NCBI RefSeq assembly: GCF_018638295.1
Contig: NZ_JABTTS010000030.1
Span: forward strand, 93,805 to 135,882
DNA from: Streptomyces sp. CHD11
Lineage (GTDB): Bacteria; Actinomycetota; Actinomycetes; Streptomycetales; Streptomycetaceae
DNA: 42,078 nt
Direction of reading: 5' to 3'
Each line of letters opens with the position of its first letter. The stretch's first letter is position 1. The notes beneath the pieces were generated by a model, which saw only the letters and a list, made by a program, of their open reading frames with translations, was not told the origin of the DNA and did not search any database. Below are positions 8,328-16,588 of this stretch, one piece after another. The position numbers and the translations under genes were made by a program.

Positions 8328-9001
8328 TCGAACTTGTACCCGAGCCCCCGCACCGTCACCAGATACCGCGGCGCCCCCGGATCGGGCTCGATCTTCGCCC
8401 GCAGCCGCTTCACATGCACATCCAGCGTCTTGGTGTCCCCCACGTAGTCCGCCCCCCACACCCGGTCGATGAGCTGCATCCGGGTCAGGACCCGCCCCGC
8501 GTTGCGCAGCAGCATCTCCAGCAGGTCGAACTCCTTCAGGGGCAGATCGACCTTGGTTCCGCCCACGGTGACCACGTGCCGGTCGACATCCATCCGCACC
8601 GGTCCGGCCTCCAGCGCCGCGGGGGTCACCTCCTCCGGCTCCCCGCGCCGGCGCAGCACCGCGCGGATACGGGCGACCAGCTCCCGCGAGGAGAACGGCT
8701 TGGTGACATAGTCGTCCGCGCCTATTTCCAGGCCCACCACCTTGTCGATCTCACTGTCCTTGGCGGTCACCATGATGACGGGGACGTTGGAACGGCCGCG
8801 CAGCTGGCGGCAGACCTCGGTGCCCGGCAGCCCGGGCAGCATCAGATCGAGGAGAACGAGATCGGCGCCGTTGCGCTCGAACTCGTCGAGTCCGTCGGGC
8901 CCGGTGGTCGCGACCGCGACCTCGAAGCCCTCCTTGCGGAGCATGTACGACAGGGCGTCGGAGAAGGACTCCTCGTCCTCGACGACGAGCACTCGGGTCA
9001 C
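8321..9001 (-). CDS. phoP: Phosphate-response regulator PhoP (OmpR family)
   Basis: DNA-binding response regulator of the phosphate-starvation two-component system; in Streptomyces it binds PHO boxes and also represses secondary metabolism. It is 226 residues. Receiver domain about 1-118 has the acidic pair E8/D9, phosphoacceptor D52 (LVLLDLMLPG), and the conserved Thr and Lys (VTAKDS, TKPFSSREL). The winged-helix domain ends in the typical GLGYKFEP. Its ATG overlaps the phoR stop by four bases, so the pair is translationally coupled. Identity as PhoP rather than another OmpR-type regulator rests on the adjacent PAS-type kinase and divergent phoU. Confidence 0.95.
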   Translation of the reverse strand: MTRVLVVEDEESFSDALSYMLRKEGFEVAVATTGPDGLDEFERNGADLVLLDLMLPGLPGTEVCRQLRGRSNVPVIMVTAKDSEIDKVVGLEIGADDYVTKPFSSRELVARIRAVLRRRGEPEEVTPAALEAGPVRMDVDRHVVTVGGTKVDLPLKEFDLLEMLLRNAGRVLTRMQLIDRVWGADYVGDTKTLDVHVKRLRAKIEPDPGAPRYLVTVRGLGYKFEP

Positions 9002-10326
9002 GGAAGAACCTCCGGGGAGGGATGCGTTTCGTACGCGGATGATTCGGAAGAGTGGGGGGATGGCCGGGACACCCGTCGGGCCTCACCGTCGAGGCCTTCG
9101 GTGCCGTCCCGGTAGGGCACCTCGTCCCGGTCGGACATCTCGTCCGGGCGGGACATCTTGTGGGCGCGGTCGCGGGCCGCACGGCCCTCCGGCAACCGCA
9201 GGGTGAAGGTGGAGCCCTGGCCCTCGGCGCTCCACACGGTGACCTCCCCGCCGTGCGAGGCGGCCACGTGCTTCACGATCGCGAGACCCAGCCCCGTACC
9301 GCCGGTGGCACGGGAGCGAGCGGGGTCGACACGGTAGAAGCGCTCGAAAACGCGCTCCTTGTCCTTCTCGGAGATACCGATGCCCTGGTCGGTCACGGCT
9401 ATCTCGATCAGATCCCCGCCGGGCTGCGCGACCGTACGGGCCGCGATGCCCACGCGGGTGCGGGCGGGTGAGTAGTTGACCGCATTCTCGACGAGATTGC
9501 CGAGCGCGGCGGCGAGCTGGCCGCGGTTGCCCCATATGCGCAGGTCGGCGGCGCCGGCGGCGGCCATGGTGATCTCCTTCGTCCCTGCCGCGTGCCGGCA
9601 GCGGTCGACGGCCTCGGCGACCAGTTCGTCGACGCGGATGGGTTCGGCGTCCTCCAGCGGGTCGTCGTTCTGCACCCGGGAGAGGTCGATGAGTTCCTGC
9701 ACCAGGTTGGTCAGCCGGGTCGCCTCGATCTGCATCCGTCCGGCGAAGCGTTCCACGGCCTCGGGGTCTTCGGAGGCGTCCATCACGGCCTCGGAGAGCA
9801 GCGACAGCGCCCCGACGGGGGTCTTGAGCTCGTGGCTGACATTGGCCACGAAGTCACGTCGTACCGCCTCGATGCGGCGGGCCTCCGTGAGGTCCTCGAC
9901 GAGCAGCAGGACGAGCCGGGAGCCGAGCGGCGCCACCCGCGCGGACACCGCGAGGGCCTCGCCGCGTCCGGTCCCCCGGCGGGGCAGATCCAGCTCCACC
10001 TGGCGTATCTCGCCGTCCCTGCGGGTGTCGCGGGCCATCTGCATCATGGGTTCCACGGCCAGTTTGCCGCCCCGGACCAGTCCGAGGGCGTACGCGGCGG
10101 AGCTGGCCTTGACGACGCCGTCCGCCTCGTCGAGGACGACGGCGGAGGAACGCAGCACGGACAGCACCGTGTCCACGCCCGGCGGGAGCACCGGGTCGGT
10201 GTGCAGGGAGGAGCGCGTGGGGCGCCGCTGTTCGCGCTCGCTGACGCGGAACGCCAGCATGGCGATGACGCCGGTGAGTACGCCGGCGATCGCAGCCAGT
10301 GCGGCGACCGCCGCGTTCACGTCCAT
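8998..10326 (-). CDS. phoR: Phosphate sensor histidine kinase PhoR
   Basis: Membrane histidine kinase that phosphorylates PhoP. It is 442 residues, with a single clear N-terminal membrane helix (about 3-27), so most of the protein is cytoplasmic. A PAS-like region follows, then the HisKA box (FVANVSHELKTPVGAL) and HATPase domain with N box (GNLVENAVNYSP), G1 (DQGIGISEKD), F box (ERFYRVD) and G2 (GGTGLGLAIVKH). The tail beyond about 400 is a charged, degenerate Asp/Arg/Met repeat of no obvious fold. First gene of the phoR-phoP operon, divergent from phoU. Confidence 0.95.
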   Translation of the reverse strand: MDVNAAVAALAAIAGVLTGVIAMLAFRVSEREQRRPTRSSLHTDPVLPPGVDTVLSVLRSSAVVLDEADGVVKASSAAYALGLVRGGKLAVEPMMQMARDTRRDGEIRQVELDLPRRGTGRGEALAVSARVAPLGSRLVLLLVEDLTEARRIEAVRRDFVANVSHELKTPVGALSLLSEAVMDASEDPEAVERFAGRMQIEATRLTNLVQELIDLSRVQNDDPLEDAEPIRVDELVAEAVDRCRHAAGTKEITMAAAGAADLRIWGNRGQLAAALGNLVENAVNYSPARTRVGIAARTVAQPGGDLIEIAVTDQGIGISEKDKERVFERFYRVDPARSRATGGTGLGLAIVKHVAASHGGEVTVWSAEGQGSTFTLRLPEGRAARDRAHKMSRPDEMSDRDEVPYRDGTEGLDGEARRVSRPSPHSSESSAYETHPSPEVLP

Positions 10327-10397
10327 GCACCCAGGTTAGGCATGTCGCGGCCGCTCCCCACAGCCGTCGGAGGGCGAGCTCGAACACTCGTCGCCCA

Positions 10398-10430
10398 GAG
10401 TTCACCTGGGAGCCAGGGATGGTTCATCCG
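10398..10430 (+). promoter_or_regulatory. PHO box between phoR and phoU
   Basis: Three adjacent 11-base units (10398-10408, 10409-10419, 10420-10430). The outer ones, gagTTCACCTG and tggTTCATCCG, match the Streptomyces PhoP direct-repeat unit (about GTTCACCCG); the middle one is weak. It lies in the 199-bp divergent region about 70 bp from phoR and 95 bp from phoU, where S. coelicolor PhoP is known to bind. PhoP autoregulation and phosphate control of phoU are therefore expected. Confidence 0.8.
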
Positions 10431-10525
10431 TGGTGACGGAACCGGACGCGTGGAGGACCGAACGTGGGACGGTGGGCAGAAGCCCGGGCCCCTGAAGCCC
10501 GGACAGACGTACGAGAGGAACCCTG

Positions 10526-11227
10526 ATGCGGGACGCGTACCACGAGGAACTGGATTCGATCGGCGACGGTCTGGTCGAAATGGCCCGGCTGGTCGGGTCG
10601 GCGATCGGGCGCGCCACGACGGCCATCCTCGACGCCGATCTGAAGCTGGCGGAGAACGTGATCGAGGCCGACCAGAGGGTCGACGATCTCCAGCACGAGC
10701 TGGAGGCGCGGGCCATCGCTCTGCTGGCGCGCCAGCAGCCGGTGGCGACCGACCTGCGCATCGTCGTCACCTCGCTGCGCATGTCGGCCGACCTGGAGCG
10801 CTCGGGCGACCTCGCCCAGCACGTGGCGAAGCTCGCGCGGCTGCGCTACCCGGAGCGTGGCGTCCCGCACGATCTGCACGCCACGATCCTGGAGATGGGC
10901 CAGCTCGCGCAGCGCCTGATGGCGAAGGCGGCCGAGGTGATCATCACGAAGGACGTCGACCTGGCGCTCCAGCTGGAGCAGGACGACGACGCGATGGACC
11001 TCCTCCACCGCACCCTCTTCCAGCACCTGATGGACGACCGCTGGAAGCACGGCATCGAGACGGCCGTCGACGTGACGCTGCTGGGCCGCTACTACGAGCG
11101 GTTCGCGGACCACGCGGTGTCGGTCGCCAAGCGGGTGGTCTACCTGGTCACGGGCGAGCACGCGGACGAGATCCAGGCCGATCTGCAGCCGGAGATCCAG
11201 ACGGCGCCGGGGGCGGAAGGAGCCTGA
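10526..11227 (+). CDS. phoU: Phosphate regulon protein PhoU
   Basis: Cytoplasmic helical-bundle protein that links phosphate transport status to PhoR and dampens Pho signalling. It is 233 residues, near the family norm. Two tandem three-helix PhoU domains are visible (about 8-100 and 110-210), with the acidic metal-binding signatures ADQRVDDLQ and EQDDDAMDLLH, and the C-terminal signature YYERFADHAVSVAKRVVYLVTG. Start ATG at 10526 follows GAGAGGAA. Divergent from phoRP across a PHO box. Confidence 0.95.
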   Translation: MRDAYHEELDSIGDGLVEMARLVGSAIGRATTAILDADLKLAENVIEADQRVDDLQHELEARAIALLARQQPVATDLRIVVTSLRMSADLERSGDLAQHVAKLARLRYPERGVPHDLHATILEMGQLAQRLMAKAAEVIITKDVDLALQLEQDDDAMDLLHRTLFQHLMDDRWKHGIETAVDVTLLGRYYERFADHAVSVAKRVVYLVTGEHADEIQADLQPEIQTAPGAEGA

Positions 11228-11416
11228 TCCCGGCTCACGGCTTCCGGCCAACGGCTCCCGGCTCCCGGCTCGCGAGCAGGCACGGGCAGGCGTGCAGGAG
11301 GTGGGCCGGAGTCCGTACAAGCCTCGATGCGCCGTTGATGCGCCCGCCGGGCAGGGTCTCCAATGGTCAGAGGTGTGCGCAGGGTGTGCGCAGGCCCCAG
11401 CCCCGAGGAGGGACCC

Positions 11417-11572
11417 ATGGCCGAATCCCCCGGCACGACGCCCGACCCCACCCAGGACCGCGAGACCGAGCAGCCCACCGAGATCAGAAACCTCACCCTG
11501 ATCGCCGCCTGCGGCTGCGGGTCGGGGTGCGGGTGCGGGTGCCAGTCGGGCAACCCGTGCCAGTGCGGCTGA
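11417..11572 (+). CDS. Cysteine-rich mini-protein (metallothionein-like)
   Basis: A 51-residue protein. The first about 28 residues are acidic and polar. The last 22 residues contain seven Cys interleaved with Gly (AACGCGSGCGCGC then PCQCG), giving several C-x-C pairs that could bind soft metal ions. The ATG at 11417 is preceded by GAGGAGGG. It sits alone between phoU and gpmA, on the same strand. The Cys-Gly density resembles a small metallothionein or a precursor peptide; no modifying enzyme gene is adjacent, so a metal-binding role is the simpler inference. Function is not known to me. Confidence 0.75.
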   Translation: MAESPGTTPDPTQDRETEQPTEIRNLTLIAACGCGSGCGCGCQSGNPCQCG

Positions 11573-11763
11573 GGCGACACATCGACGGGGGCCCCGGCGC
11601 CGCTCCGGCCGCCGGGGCCCCCGTCACCGCCCAGAGGGCCTCCACCTCGCGGCGACGCCCAGGACATGGTGTACATGCCCCGTAGGGCCCGCGGATCCCG
11701 TGAACCGTCCGCCAGGCGGGCAGGGCGCGCGGCCCTCTCGGAGCGTCTATTACGCTCGGGCAC

Positions 11764-12525
11764 ATGGCCGACGCACCGTACAAGCTGATCCTCCTCCGCC
11801 ACGGCGAGAGCGAGTGGAACGAGAAGAACCTGTTCACCGGCTGGGTGGACGTCAACCTCACCCCGAAGGGCGAGAAGGAGGCGACGCGCGGCGGCGAGCT
11901 GCTCAAGGACGCCGGCCTGCTCCCCGACGTACTCCACACCTCCCTCCAGAAGCGCGCCATCCGCACCGCGCAGCTCGCGCTGGAGTCCGCCGACCGCCTG
12001 TGGATCCCGGTGAACCGCAGCTGGCGCCTGAACGAGCGTCACTACGGCGCTCTGCAGGGCAAGGACAAGGCGCAGACCCTCGCGGAGTTCGGCGAGGAGC
12101 AGTTCATGCTGTGGCGCCGCTCCTACGACACCCCGCCGCCCCCGCTCGACGACGACGCCGAGTACTCCCAGTTCTCCGACCCGCGCTACGCGACCCTCCC
12201 GCCGGAGGTGCGCCCGCGGACGGAGTGCCTGAAGGACGTCGTCGTCCGCATGCTTCCGTACTGGTTCGACTCGATCGTCCCGGACCTCCTGACCGGCCGC
12301 ACGGTCCTCGTCGCCGCCCACGGCAACAGCCTGCGCGCCCTGGTCAAGCACCTCGACGGCATCTCGGACGCCGACATCGCGGGCCTGAACATCCCGACGG
12401 GCATCCCCCTGTCCTACGAGCTCGACTCCGACTTCAAGCCGGTCAACCCCGGCGGCACGTACCTCGACCCGGACGCGGCCGCGGCCGCGATCGAGGCGGT
12501 CAGGAACCAGGGCAAGAAGAAGTAG
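11764..12525 (+). CDS. gpmA: 2,3-bisphosphoglycerate-dependent phosphoglycerate mutase
   Basis: Glycolytic enzyme interconverting 3- and 2-phosphoglycerate through a phosphohistidine. It is 253 residues. The catalytic histidine motif LLRHGESEWN is at about 10-19, with TGWVDVNLT, the ERHYGALQG segment and the second active-site His in VLVAAHGNSLRALVKHL, all diagnostic for the dPGM branch of the histidine phosphatase superfamily. Followed by a clear terminator. Confidence 0.96.
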   Translation: MADAPYKLILLRHGESEWNEKNLFTGWVDVNLTPKGEKEATRGGELLKDAGLLPDVLHTSLQKRAIRTAQLALESADRLWIPVNRSWRLNERHYGALQGKDKAQTLAEFGEEQFMLWRRSYDTPPPPLDDDAEYSQFSDPRYATLPPEVRPRTECLKDVVVRMLPYWFDSIVPDLLTGRTVLVAAHGNSLRALVKHLDGISDADIAGLNIPTGIPLSYELDSDFKPVNPGGTYLDPDAAAAAIEAVRNQGKKK

Positions 12526-12540
12526 GCGCCCGCGCCACAC

Positions 12541-12580
12541 AAGCCCCCCGCCCGCGGTTTCCCGCCGGGCAGGGGGCTTT
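12541..12580 (+). terminator. Rho-independent-type terminator of gpmA
   Basis: AAGCCCCCCGCCCGCGG (12541-12557) pairs with CCCGCCGGGCAGGGGGCTT across a TTT loop, and is followed by TTTCTTC. Position 16 bases after the gpmA stop, long GC stem and short T-tract make it a good intrinsic terminator. Confidence 0.85.
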
Positions 12581-12729
12581 TCTTCGCTGCCCGGCGCGTC
12601 GGGGAGGGCGGGATTCCGTGTGGGTCGGATCGTGCGCGGGCCCACGGGAGCCCACCGATCGCCTGCCCGGCACCGGGACCGCTCTGGCGGGCACGGGGCG
12701 GTCGGGAACGGGGCGGTGGGGAGGCGTTG

Positions 12730-13403
12730 TCAGGGTCCGGGGCCGTTGTCGAGTTGTTCGGCCAGGTCGGTCAGGTCGTCGGCGTGCAGGTCGAAGCGGT
12801 CCGAGGTGTGGGCGGGTCGCCGACGGGGCGGGCGACGTAGGCGGTGCGCAGGCCGAGTTCCTGTGCTCCGCGCAGGTCCCAGGCGTGGGCGGCGACCATC
12901 AGCAGCCACTCCGGCGGTCTCCCCGAGACGGTGACGGCGAGCCGACAGACCGCCGGGTCCGGTTTGTAGGTCCGGGCGTCCTCGGCGGACAGGGCCTGGT
13001 GCCGGCGGAGCCCGGAGTGGGCGTTGATCTCCAGCAGAGTCGTCCGGCTCGCATGGGAGAGTCCGATCAGCGGGAACCGTTCGGCGAGGCGGGCGAGGCC
13101 TGCGGCGGTGTCGGGTCACGGCGGGAGCCGGTGACCCGACCGGGCCAGTGCCGCCACGGCGGCCGGGTCGTCGACTCCGGCAGCGTGGGCCGTGAGCCCG
13201 GCCGCTTCCAGGTCCAGGACGTCGCCGGCCACGTAGGGCCTGACACCTTCGAGGATGTCCTGCTGCCACAGCGACAGGAGCTCCTCGATCCTGGACTCGT
13301 CGAGCGGGGCGAGTTCACGGATCCCGGCGCGGAGGCCGGCGGATTCGTCGACGAGTGTGCCGAGCACATCGAAGACGATGGCGTCGATCTCTGACCGGTG
13401 CAT
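12730..13403 (-). pseudogene. Broken type II haloacid dehalogenase-like (HAD) gene
   Basis: Reading from the ATG at 13403, the product starts with HAD motif I (DAIVFDVLGTLVDE) and runs 95 residues to an in-frame TGA at 13116-13118. The same frame then continues without further stops through motif II (LIGLSHASRTT), the Lys motif (ARTYKPDPAVC) and motif IV (MVAAHAWDLRGAQ) to about 12812. There a one-base loss (or two-base gain) moves the typical C-terminus (SDRFDLHADDLTDLAEQL) into the next frame, ending at 12730. All active-site motifs are otherwise intact, so decay is recent or these are two sequence errors. CGA to TGA is the simplest change for the stop. Substrate unknown; such HADs include L-2-haloacid dehalogenases. 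Confidence 0.85.
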
Positions 13404-13654
13404 GAGAGAGGTCTCCAGGACCGTGCGGGGAAAACGGACAGGTCACCGTCCACTCGAACGCACCGGGAAGCCGTCCCGATTCCCCCCACGACACACGGGG
13501 ACCGCGCCTTCCGGCGGGGTGTGATACCCGGGGCGGGCAGGTGCCGTCGGGCCGGGTTTCGGGCCGGCTGTCGTGCCTGCGCGCGTAGGCTGGTGCAACA
13601 AAGAGACAACGACCACAGCGGACGGGGCGCGTGTGGGCGCATACTGGGGTGACG

Positions 13655-13876
13655 ATGACAAAATCTGCTGCCCCGAAGCGCCACTTGCCCACCAGCCCCT
13701 TCAAGGCCTCGGTCGCGCCGCCGCCCAAGCACTTCGCCGTGGGCGACCAGGTCACCCATGACGTGCACGGTCTCGGCCGGGTGATCGCCATGGAGGACGG
13801 AATCGCCGCTCTCGTGGACTTCGGTTCCACGCAGATGCGGATTCTGAGCCCGTACTCCAAGATGACCAAGCTGTAG
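13655..13876 (+). CDS. Small conserved protein with a CarD/SH3-like core
   Basis: A 73-residue protein from the ATG at 13655 (a GTG six bases upstream is an alternative). The first 30 residues are basic and Pro-rich. The rest (FAVGDQVTHDVHGLGRVIAMEDG) resembles the small beta-barrel of CarD or TRCF RNAP-interaction domains, in which a VGD-V-H---G-G-V pattern is typical. It is far too short to be CarD itself. It may be a nucleic-acid or RNA-polymerase-associated small protein; function unknown. Confidence 0.75.
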   Translation: MTKSAAPKRHLPTSPFKASVAPPPKHFAVGDQVTHDVHGLGRVIAMEDGIAALVDFGSTQMRILSPYSKMTKL

Positions 13877-13883
13877 GACCGTC

Positions 13884-14129
13884 GTGCCGGGTCACGGCAC
13901 ACCAGGCCGCCCATCTCAGGGGCCTGTACCGAAAGAGAGTCCTCTCATCGAATCGAACTCGCTGTTCTCCGCTCCGGAGGACCGGCCCCGCAGCTCCACC
14001 GCGGCATCACCGCCTCCGGCGATCCACCCGTTCCAGTCCCCCGACTTCGGGGACGACGAGACGTTCGTGCCCGAGGATGCGGACGACCCCGCCTCGGGCC
14101 CGCGGAGGGCACACTCCAGGGCCGCCTGA
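13884..14129 (+). CDS. Small hypothetical ORF with missing standard start
   Basis: From about 13947 to the TGA at 14129 nearly every third codon position is G or C, strong coding bias for this genome, giving about 60 residues rich in Pro, Asp and Ser (PFQSPDFGDDETFVPEDADDP). Upstream of 13947 the bias fades. GAAAGAGAG (13931-13939) is ideally spaced from codon ATC at 13947, but no ATG, GTG or TTG is there; the nearest in-frame start is GTG at 13884. It may start at 13884, use ATC, or be a start-damaged remnant. No family recognised. Confidence 0.4.
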   Translation: MPGHGTPGRPSQGPVPKESPLIESNSLFSAPEDRPRSSTAASPPPAIHPFQSPDFGDDETFVPEDADDPASGPRRAHSRAA

Positions 14130-14334
14130 GGGCGCCCCCGCACCACCTTCCACGTCCCTCCGGCTGGGTCAGCCCCGTGCCGGCCCGTCCCCGGAGGATG
14201 TGTCCACGAGGTACCACGGTCGCGGTCACGGCTGCGGCCGGCCGACCGCCGCGTCCGGGTGATCGCCCGCCTCGCGCAAGGGAAAGTCACCCGACCCCTG
14301 AGCGGGCGTCGCGCGGAGTGCTTGACTGGCGCGC

Positions 14335-15108
14335 ATGTCGACGACACTCGGTGTGCCCCGCCCCGACCAGACTTCGTACATGCTGCGCGCCGCGGCGAGC
14401 GACGCCGGCCGGGCGTACAAGCAGCGGCTTCTCGAACTGCTGGATGTACAGACGGGCCATACCGTCCTGGATGTCGGATGCGGGCCCGGTACCGATCTGC
14501 CCGCGCTGGCGGAGCGTGCGGGTGACACGGGCACCGTGATCGGTGTGGACCGGGACCCGACGATGCTGGCGCAGGCACGCTCCCGTACGGCGGGCCTGCG
14601 GCCGGTGGAGATCCGCGAAGGGGACGCCCACGCCCTGCCCGTCGAGGCGGGGTCGGTGGACCGCGCCAGGATCGACCGGGTGCTGATGCACGTGACCGAA
14701 CCCCTCGACGTCCTCACGGAGTTGCACCGCGCCACCCGGCCGGGCGCACGGATCGCCCTGGCCGAACCCGACTGGGACACCCTGATCGTCGACGCCGAGG
14801 ACCTCGGGACCAGCCGGGCCTTCACCCGCTACACCACGGCGGAAGTGGTCCGTCACGCGACCGTCGGGCGCCGTCTCGCCCGCCTCGCCGGGGAGGCCGG
14901 TCTCCGGGTCGAGAGCGTGGACGCCGTGACGCCCGTCTTCCTCGACTTCCCGGAGGCGGACCACACCCTGGGCCTGGGCCGCAATCTGCAGAAGGCCATC
15001 GACGGGGGCCACATCGACCGCTCTCGTGGCCGTGACTGGTTCGCCGGGCTGTCCCGGGGCCCCTTCTACGCCTCGTTCACCCTGATCAGTGTGGTCTGCT
15101 CGCGCTGA
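14335..15108 (+). CDS. SAM-dependent class I methyltransferase
   Basis: A 257-residue UbiE-like (Methyltransf_11/25 type) enzyme. Motif I VLDVGCGPGTDLPALA at about 43-58 binds SAM; the acidic residue after strand 2 is in GVDRDPTM, and the post-motif region EGDAHALPVEAGSVDRA is typical. A long C-terminal part would hold the substrate site. Substrate cannot be told from sequence. It stands alone and converges on the DUF2000 gene across a hairpin. Confidence 0.85.
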   Translation: MSTTLGVPRPDQTSYMLRAAASDAGRAYKQRLLELLDVQTGHTVLDVGCGPGTDLPALAERAGDTGTVIGVDRDPTMLAQARSRTAGLRPVEIREGDAHALPVEAGSVDRARIDRVLMHVTEPLDVLTELHRATRPGARIALAEPDWDTLIVDAEDLGTSRAFTRYTTAEVVRHATVGRRLARLAGEAGLRVESVDAVTPVFLDFPEADHTLGLGRNLQKAIDGGHIDRSRGRDWFAGLSRGPFYASFTLISVVCSR

Positions 15109-15145
15109 CCCGCGCCCGGCTGTGACGGCGTCGGGTCATGCCGTC

Positions 15146-15166
15146 GGCGGAGGGTTCGCCTCCGCC
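15146..15166. terminator. Hairpin between convergent methyltransferase and DUF2000 genes
   Basis: GGCGGAGG (15146-15153) pairs perfectly with CCTCCGCC (15159-15166) around a GTTCG loop, 38 bases past the methyltransferase stop. Likely a bidirectional terminator. Confidence 0.65.
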
Positions 15167-15203
15167 GGGGATCGCTGATGCGGGCGTACAGCGGTGGTCG
15201 GCC

Positions 15204-15626
15204 TCACGGGTGCATGCGCGCTCCTTTCAGTACCTTGTCCACCGCGTTCCTCGGGCCGTGGACCGACAGGCCGACCAGGTCCAGGTCCGTGGTGCCGACC
15301 GCCCGTACCGCCGCCCGGTTCGCCTCGTCGTGTCCGGTGGCGAACAGGTCGCCGGTGAAGACCGCGCGGGGGAGCGCCCGGGTGAGGGCTCGCGTGTGGG
15401 CCGCCTTCAGGATCTCCTTCGTGCCCTGGAGGACCAGGACCGGCTGGCGGAACATCGGCAGGTACCGGACGCCGTCCGCGTCCTCGTACGGGGCCCCGAT
15501 CACCTCGGGGACCTCGGCGCCGAGGCCGCTGACCAGGAACGCGGTGACATTGAGGCGCTGCCAGGGTTCCAGGTCCTCGCGCAGCAGTACGGCGATCTTC
15601 GTGTCGAAGCGGGTGCTGTTGGTCAT
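15204..15626 (-). CDS. DUF2000 family protein
   Basis: A 140-residue protein from the ATG at 15626 (MTNSTRFDTKIAV). The pattern IAVLLREDLEPWQRLNVTAFLVSG, the YLPMFRQPVLVLQG segment and NRAAVRAV match the DUF2000 family, small alpha/beta proteins of unknown biochemical function sometimes related to peptidyl-tRNA hydrolase-like folds. The open frame extends further upstream into the divergent AraC gene but without family similarity. It is divergent from an AraC regulator with 49 bp between starts, which suggests that regulator controls it. Confidence 0.8.
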   Translation of the reverse strand: MTNSTRFDTKIAVLLREDLEPWQRLNVTAFLVSGLGAEVPEVIGAPYEDADGVRYLPMFRQPVLVLQGTKEILKAAHTRALTRALPRAVFTGDLFATGHDEANRAAVRAVGTTDLDLVGLSVHGPRNAVDKVLKGARMHP

Positions 15627-15675
15627 GGGGTGAGACTGGCGGTCCGGGCGCGGCGGCGTCTTGTACGTTGTTTGC

Positions 15676-16578
15676 ATGCCCTCCCAGGCCACCCCCCGGG
15701 CCACCTCCCGGACGGCCACGGCGTCCCGCGCGGCGGTGTCCGCCTGGCGGCCCCGCGTGCCGGGTGTCGTGGAGGTGTTCCACGCCCGCTTCACCGAGTA
15801 CGCCTATCCGATGCACGTCCATGACGCCTGGACGCTGCTCATCGTCGACGACGGCGCCGTGCGGTACGACCTCGATCGGCATGAGCACGGCACCCCGCAC
15901 GACACGGTGTCCCTGCTGCCGCCGCATGTTCCGCACAACGGTGCCGCCGTCACCTCCGACGGGTTCCGCAAACGGGTGCTGTACCTGGACACCAGCCGGC
16001 TCGGGGACGAACTCATCGGGGCCGCCGTCGACCGGCCCGATCTGCGGGACCCGCTGCTGCGGCGGCGTGTCGGGCAGGTGCACACCGCGCTGGTACGGCC
16101 CGGGGACGAGCTGGAGGCGGAGAGCAGGCTGACGCTGATCGGGGAGCGGCTGCGGGAGCATCTGCGGTCGCGGCCGGTTCCGGGGGCGGCCGGGCGGGAC
16201 CCCGTACTGGCGCGGCGGCTGCGGGAGTTGCTCGACGAGCGGGTGGTGGAGGGACTCACGCTGGAGGAGGCGGGCACGCTGCTGTACGCCCATCCCGCGC
16301 ATCTCGTACGGGCGTTCAGCGGGGCGTACGGCATCGCGCCGCACCAGTACCTGATGTCCCGCCGGGTCGGCCGTGCCCGGGGATTGCTGCTCGAGGGGCG
16401 GCAGCCGGGTGAGGTCGCCGTCGTCACCGGGTTCTACGACCAGGCCCATCTGACCCGGCACTTCCGGAAGCTGGTGGGCGTGACGCCCGGCCGGTACCGG
16501 ACCAGCGGGCGGACCGGAAGCCGGGGAAGTGGGCGCGGGAGTACCGGAATCGGTGGATCGGCGACCGGAAGCCCCTGA
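15676..16578 (+). CDS. AraC-family transcriptional regulator
   Basis: A 300-residue regulator. The N-terminal cupin-type sensor domain is recognised by HARFTEYAYPMHVHDAWTLLIV and VSLLPPHVPHNG. The C-terminal AraC DNA-binding domain (about 185-285) carries two HTHs, with the signature GFYDQAHLTRHFRKLVGVTPGRYR. ATG at 15676. Divergent from DUF2000, its probable target. The tail after 285 is a Gly/Ser/Arg low-complexity stretch. The inducer is unknown. Confidence 0.9.
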   Translation: MPSQATPRATSRTATASRAAVSAWRPRVPGVVEVFHARFTEYAYPMHVHDAWTLLIVDDGAVRYDLDRHEHGTPHDTVSLLPPHVPHNGAAVTSDGFRKRVLYLDTSRLGDELIGAAVDRPDLRDPLLRRRVGQVHTALVRPGDELEAESRLTLIGERLREHLRSRPVPGAAGRDPVLARRLRELLDERVVEGLTLEEAGTLLYAHPAHLVRAFSGAYGIAPHQYLMSRRVGRARGLLLEGRQPGEVAVVTGFYDQAHLTRHFRKLVGVTPGRYRTSGRTGSRGSGRGSTGIGGSATGSP

Positions 16579-16588
16579 TACTCACCCC

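Noticed and set aside
11417..11572. Cys-rich peptide as a lanthipeptide or other RiPP precursor
   Set aside because: No modifying enzyme, protease or dedicated transporter gene lies nearby, and Ser/Thr are few in the Cys region; metal binding fits better.
9592..11685. Very long plus-strand frame across phoR and phoU
   Set aside because: High-GC shadow frame antisense to phoR and out of frame with phoU; protein is Arg/Gly/Ala-rich with no domain. Similar shadows elsewhere were also discarded.
13916..14578. Minus-strand frame opposite the small ORF and methyltransferase start
   Set aside because: Composition is shadow-like and its upstream part is antisense to the conserved methyltransferase N-terminus.
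15136..16461. Long minus-strand frame over the AraC gene
   Set aside because: Antisense shadow; AraC and DUF2000 family matches explain the region.
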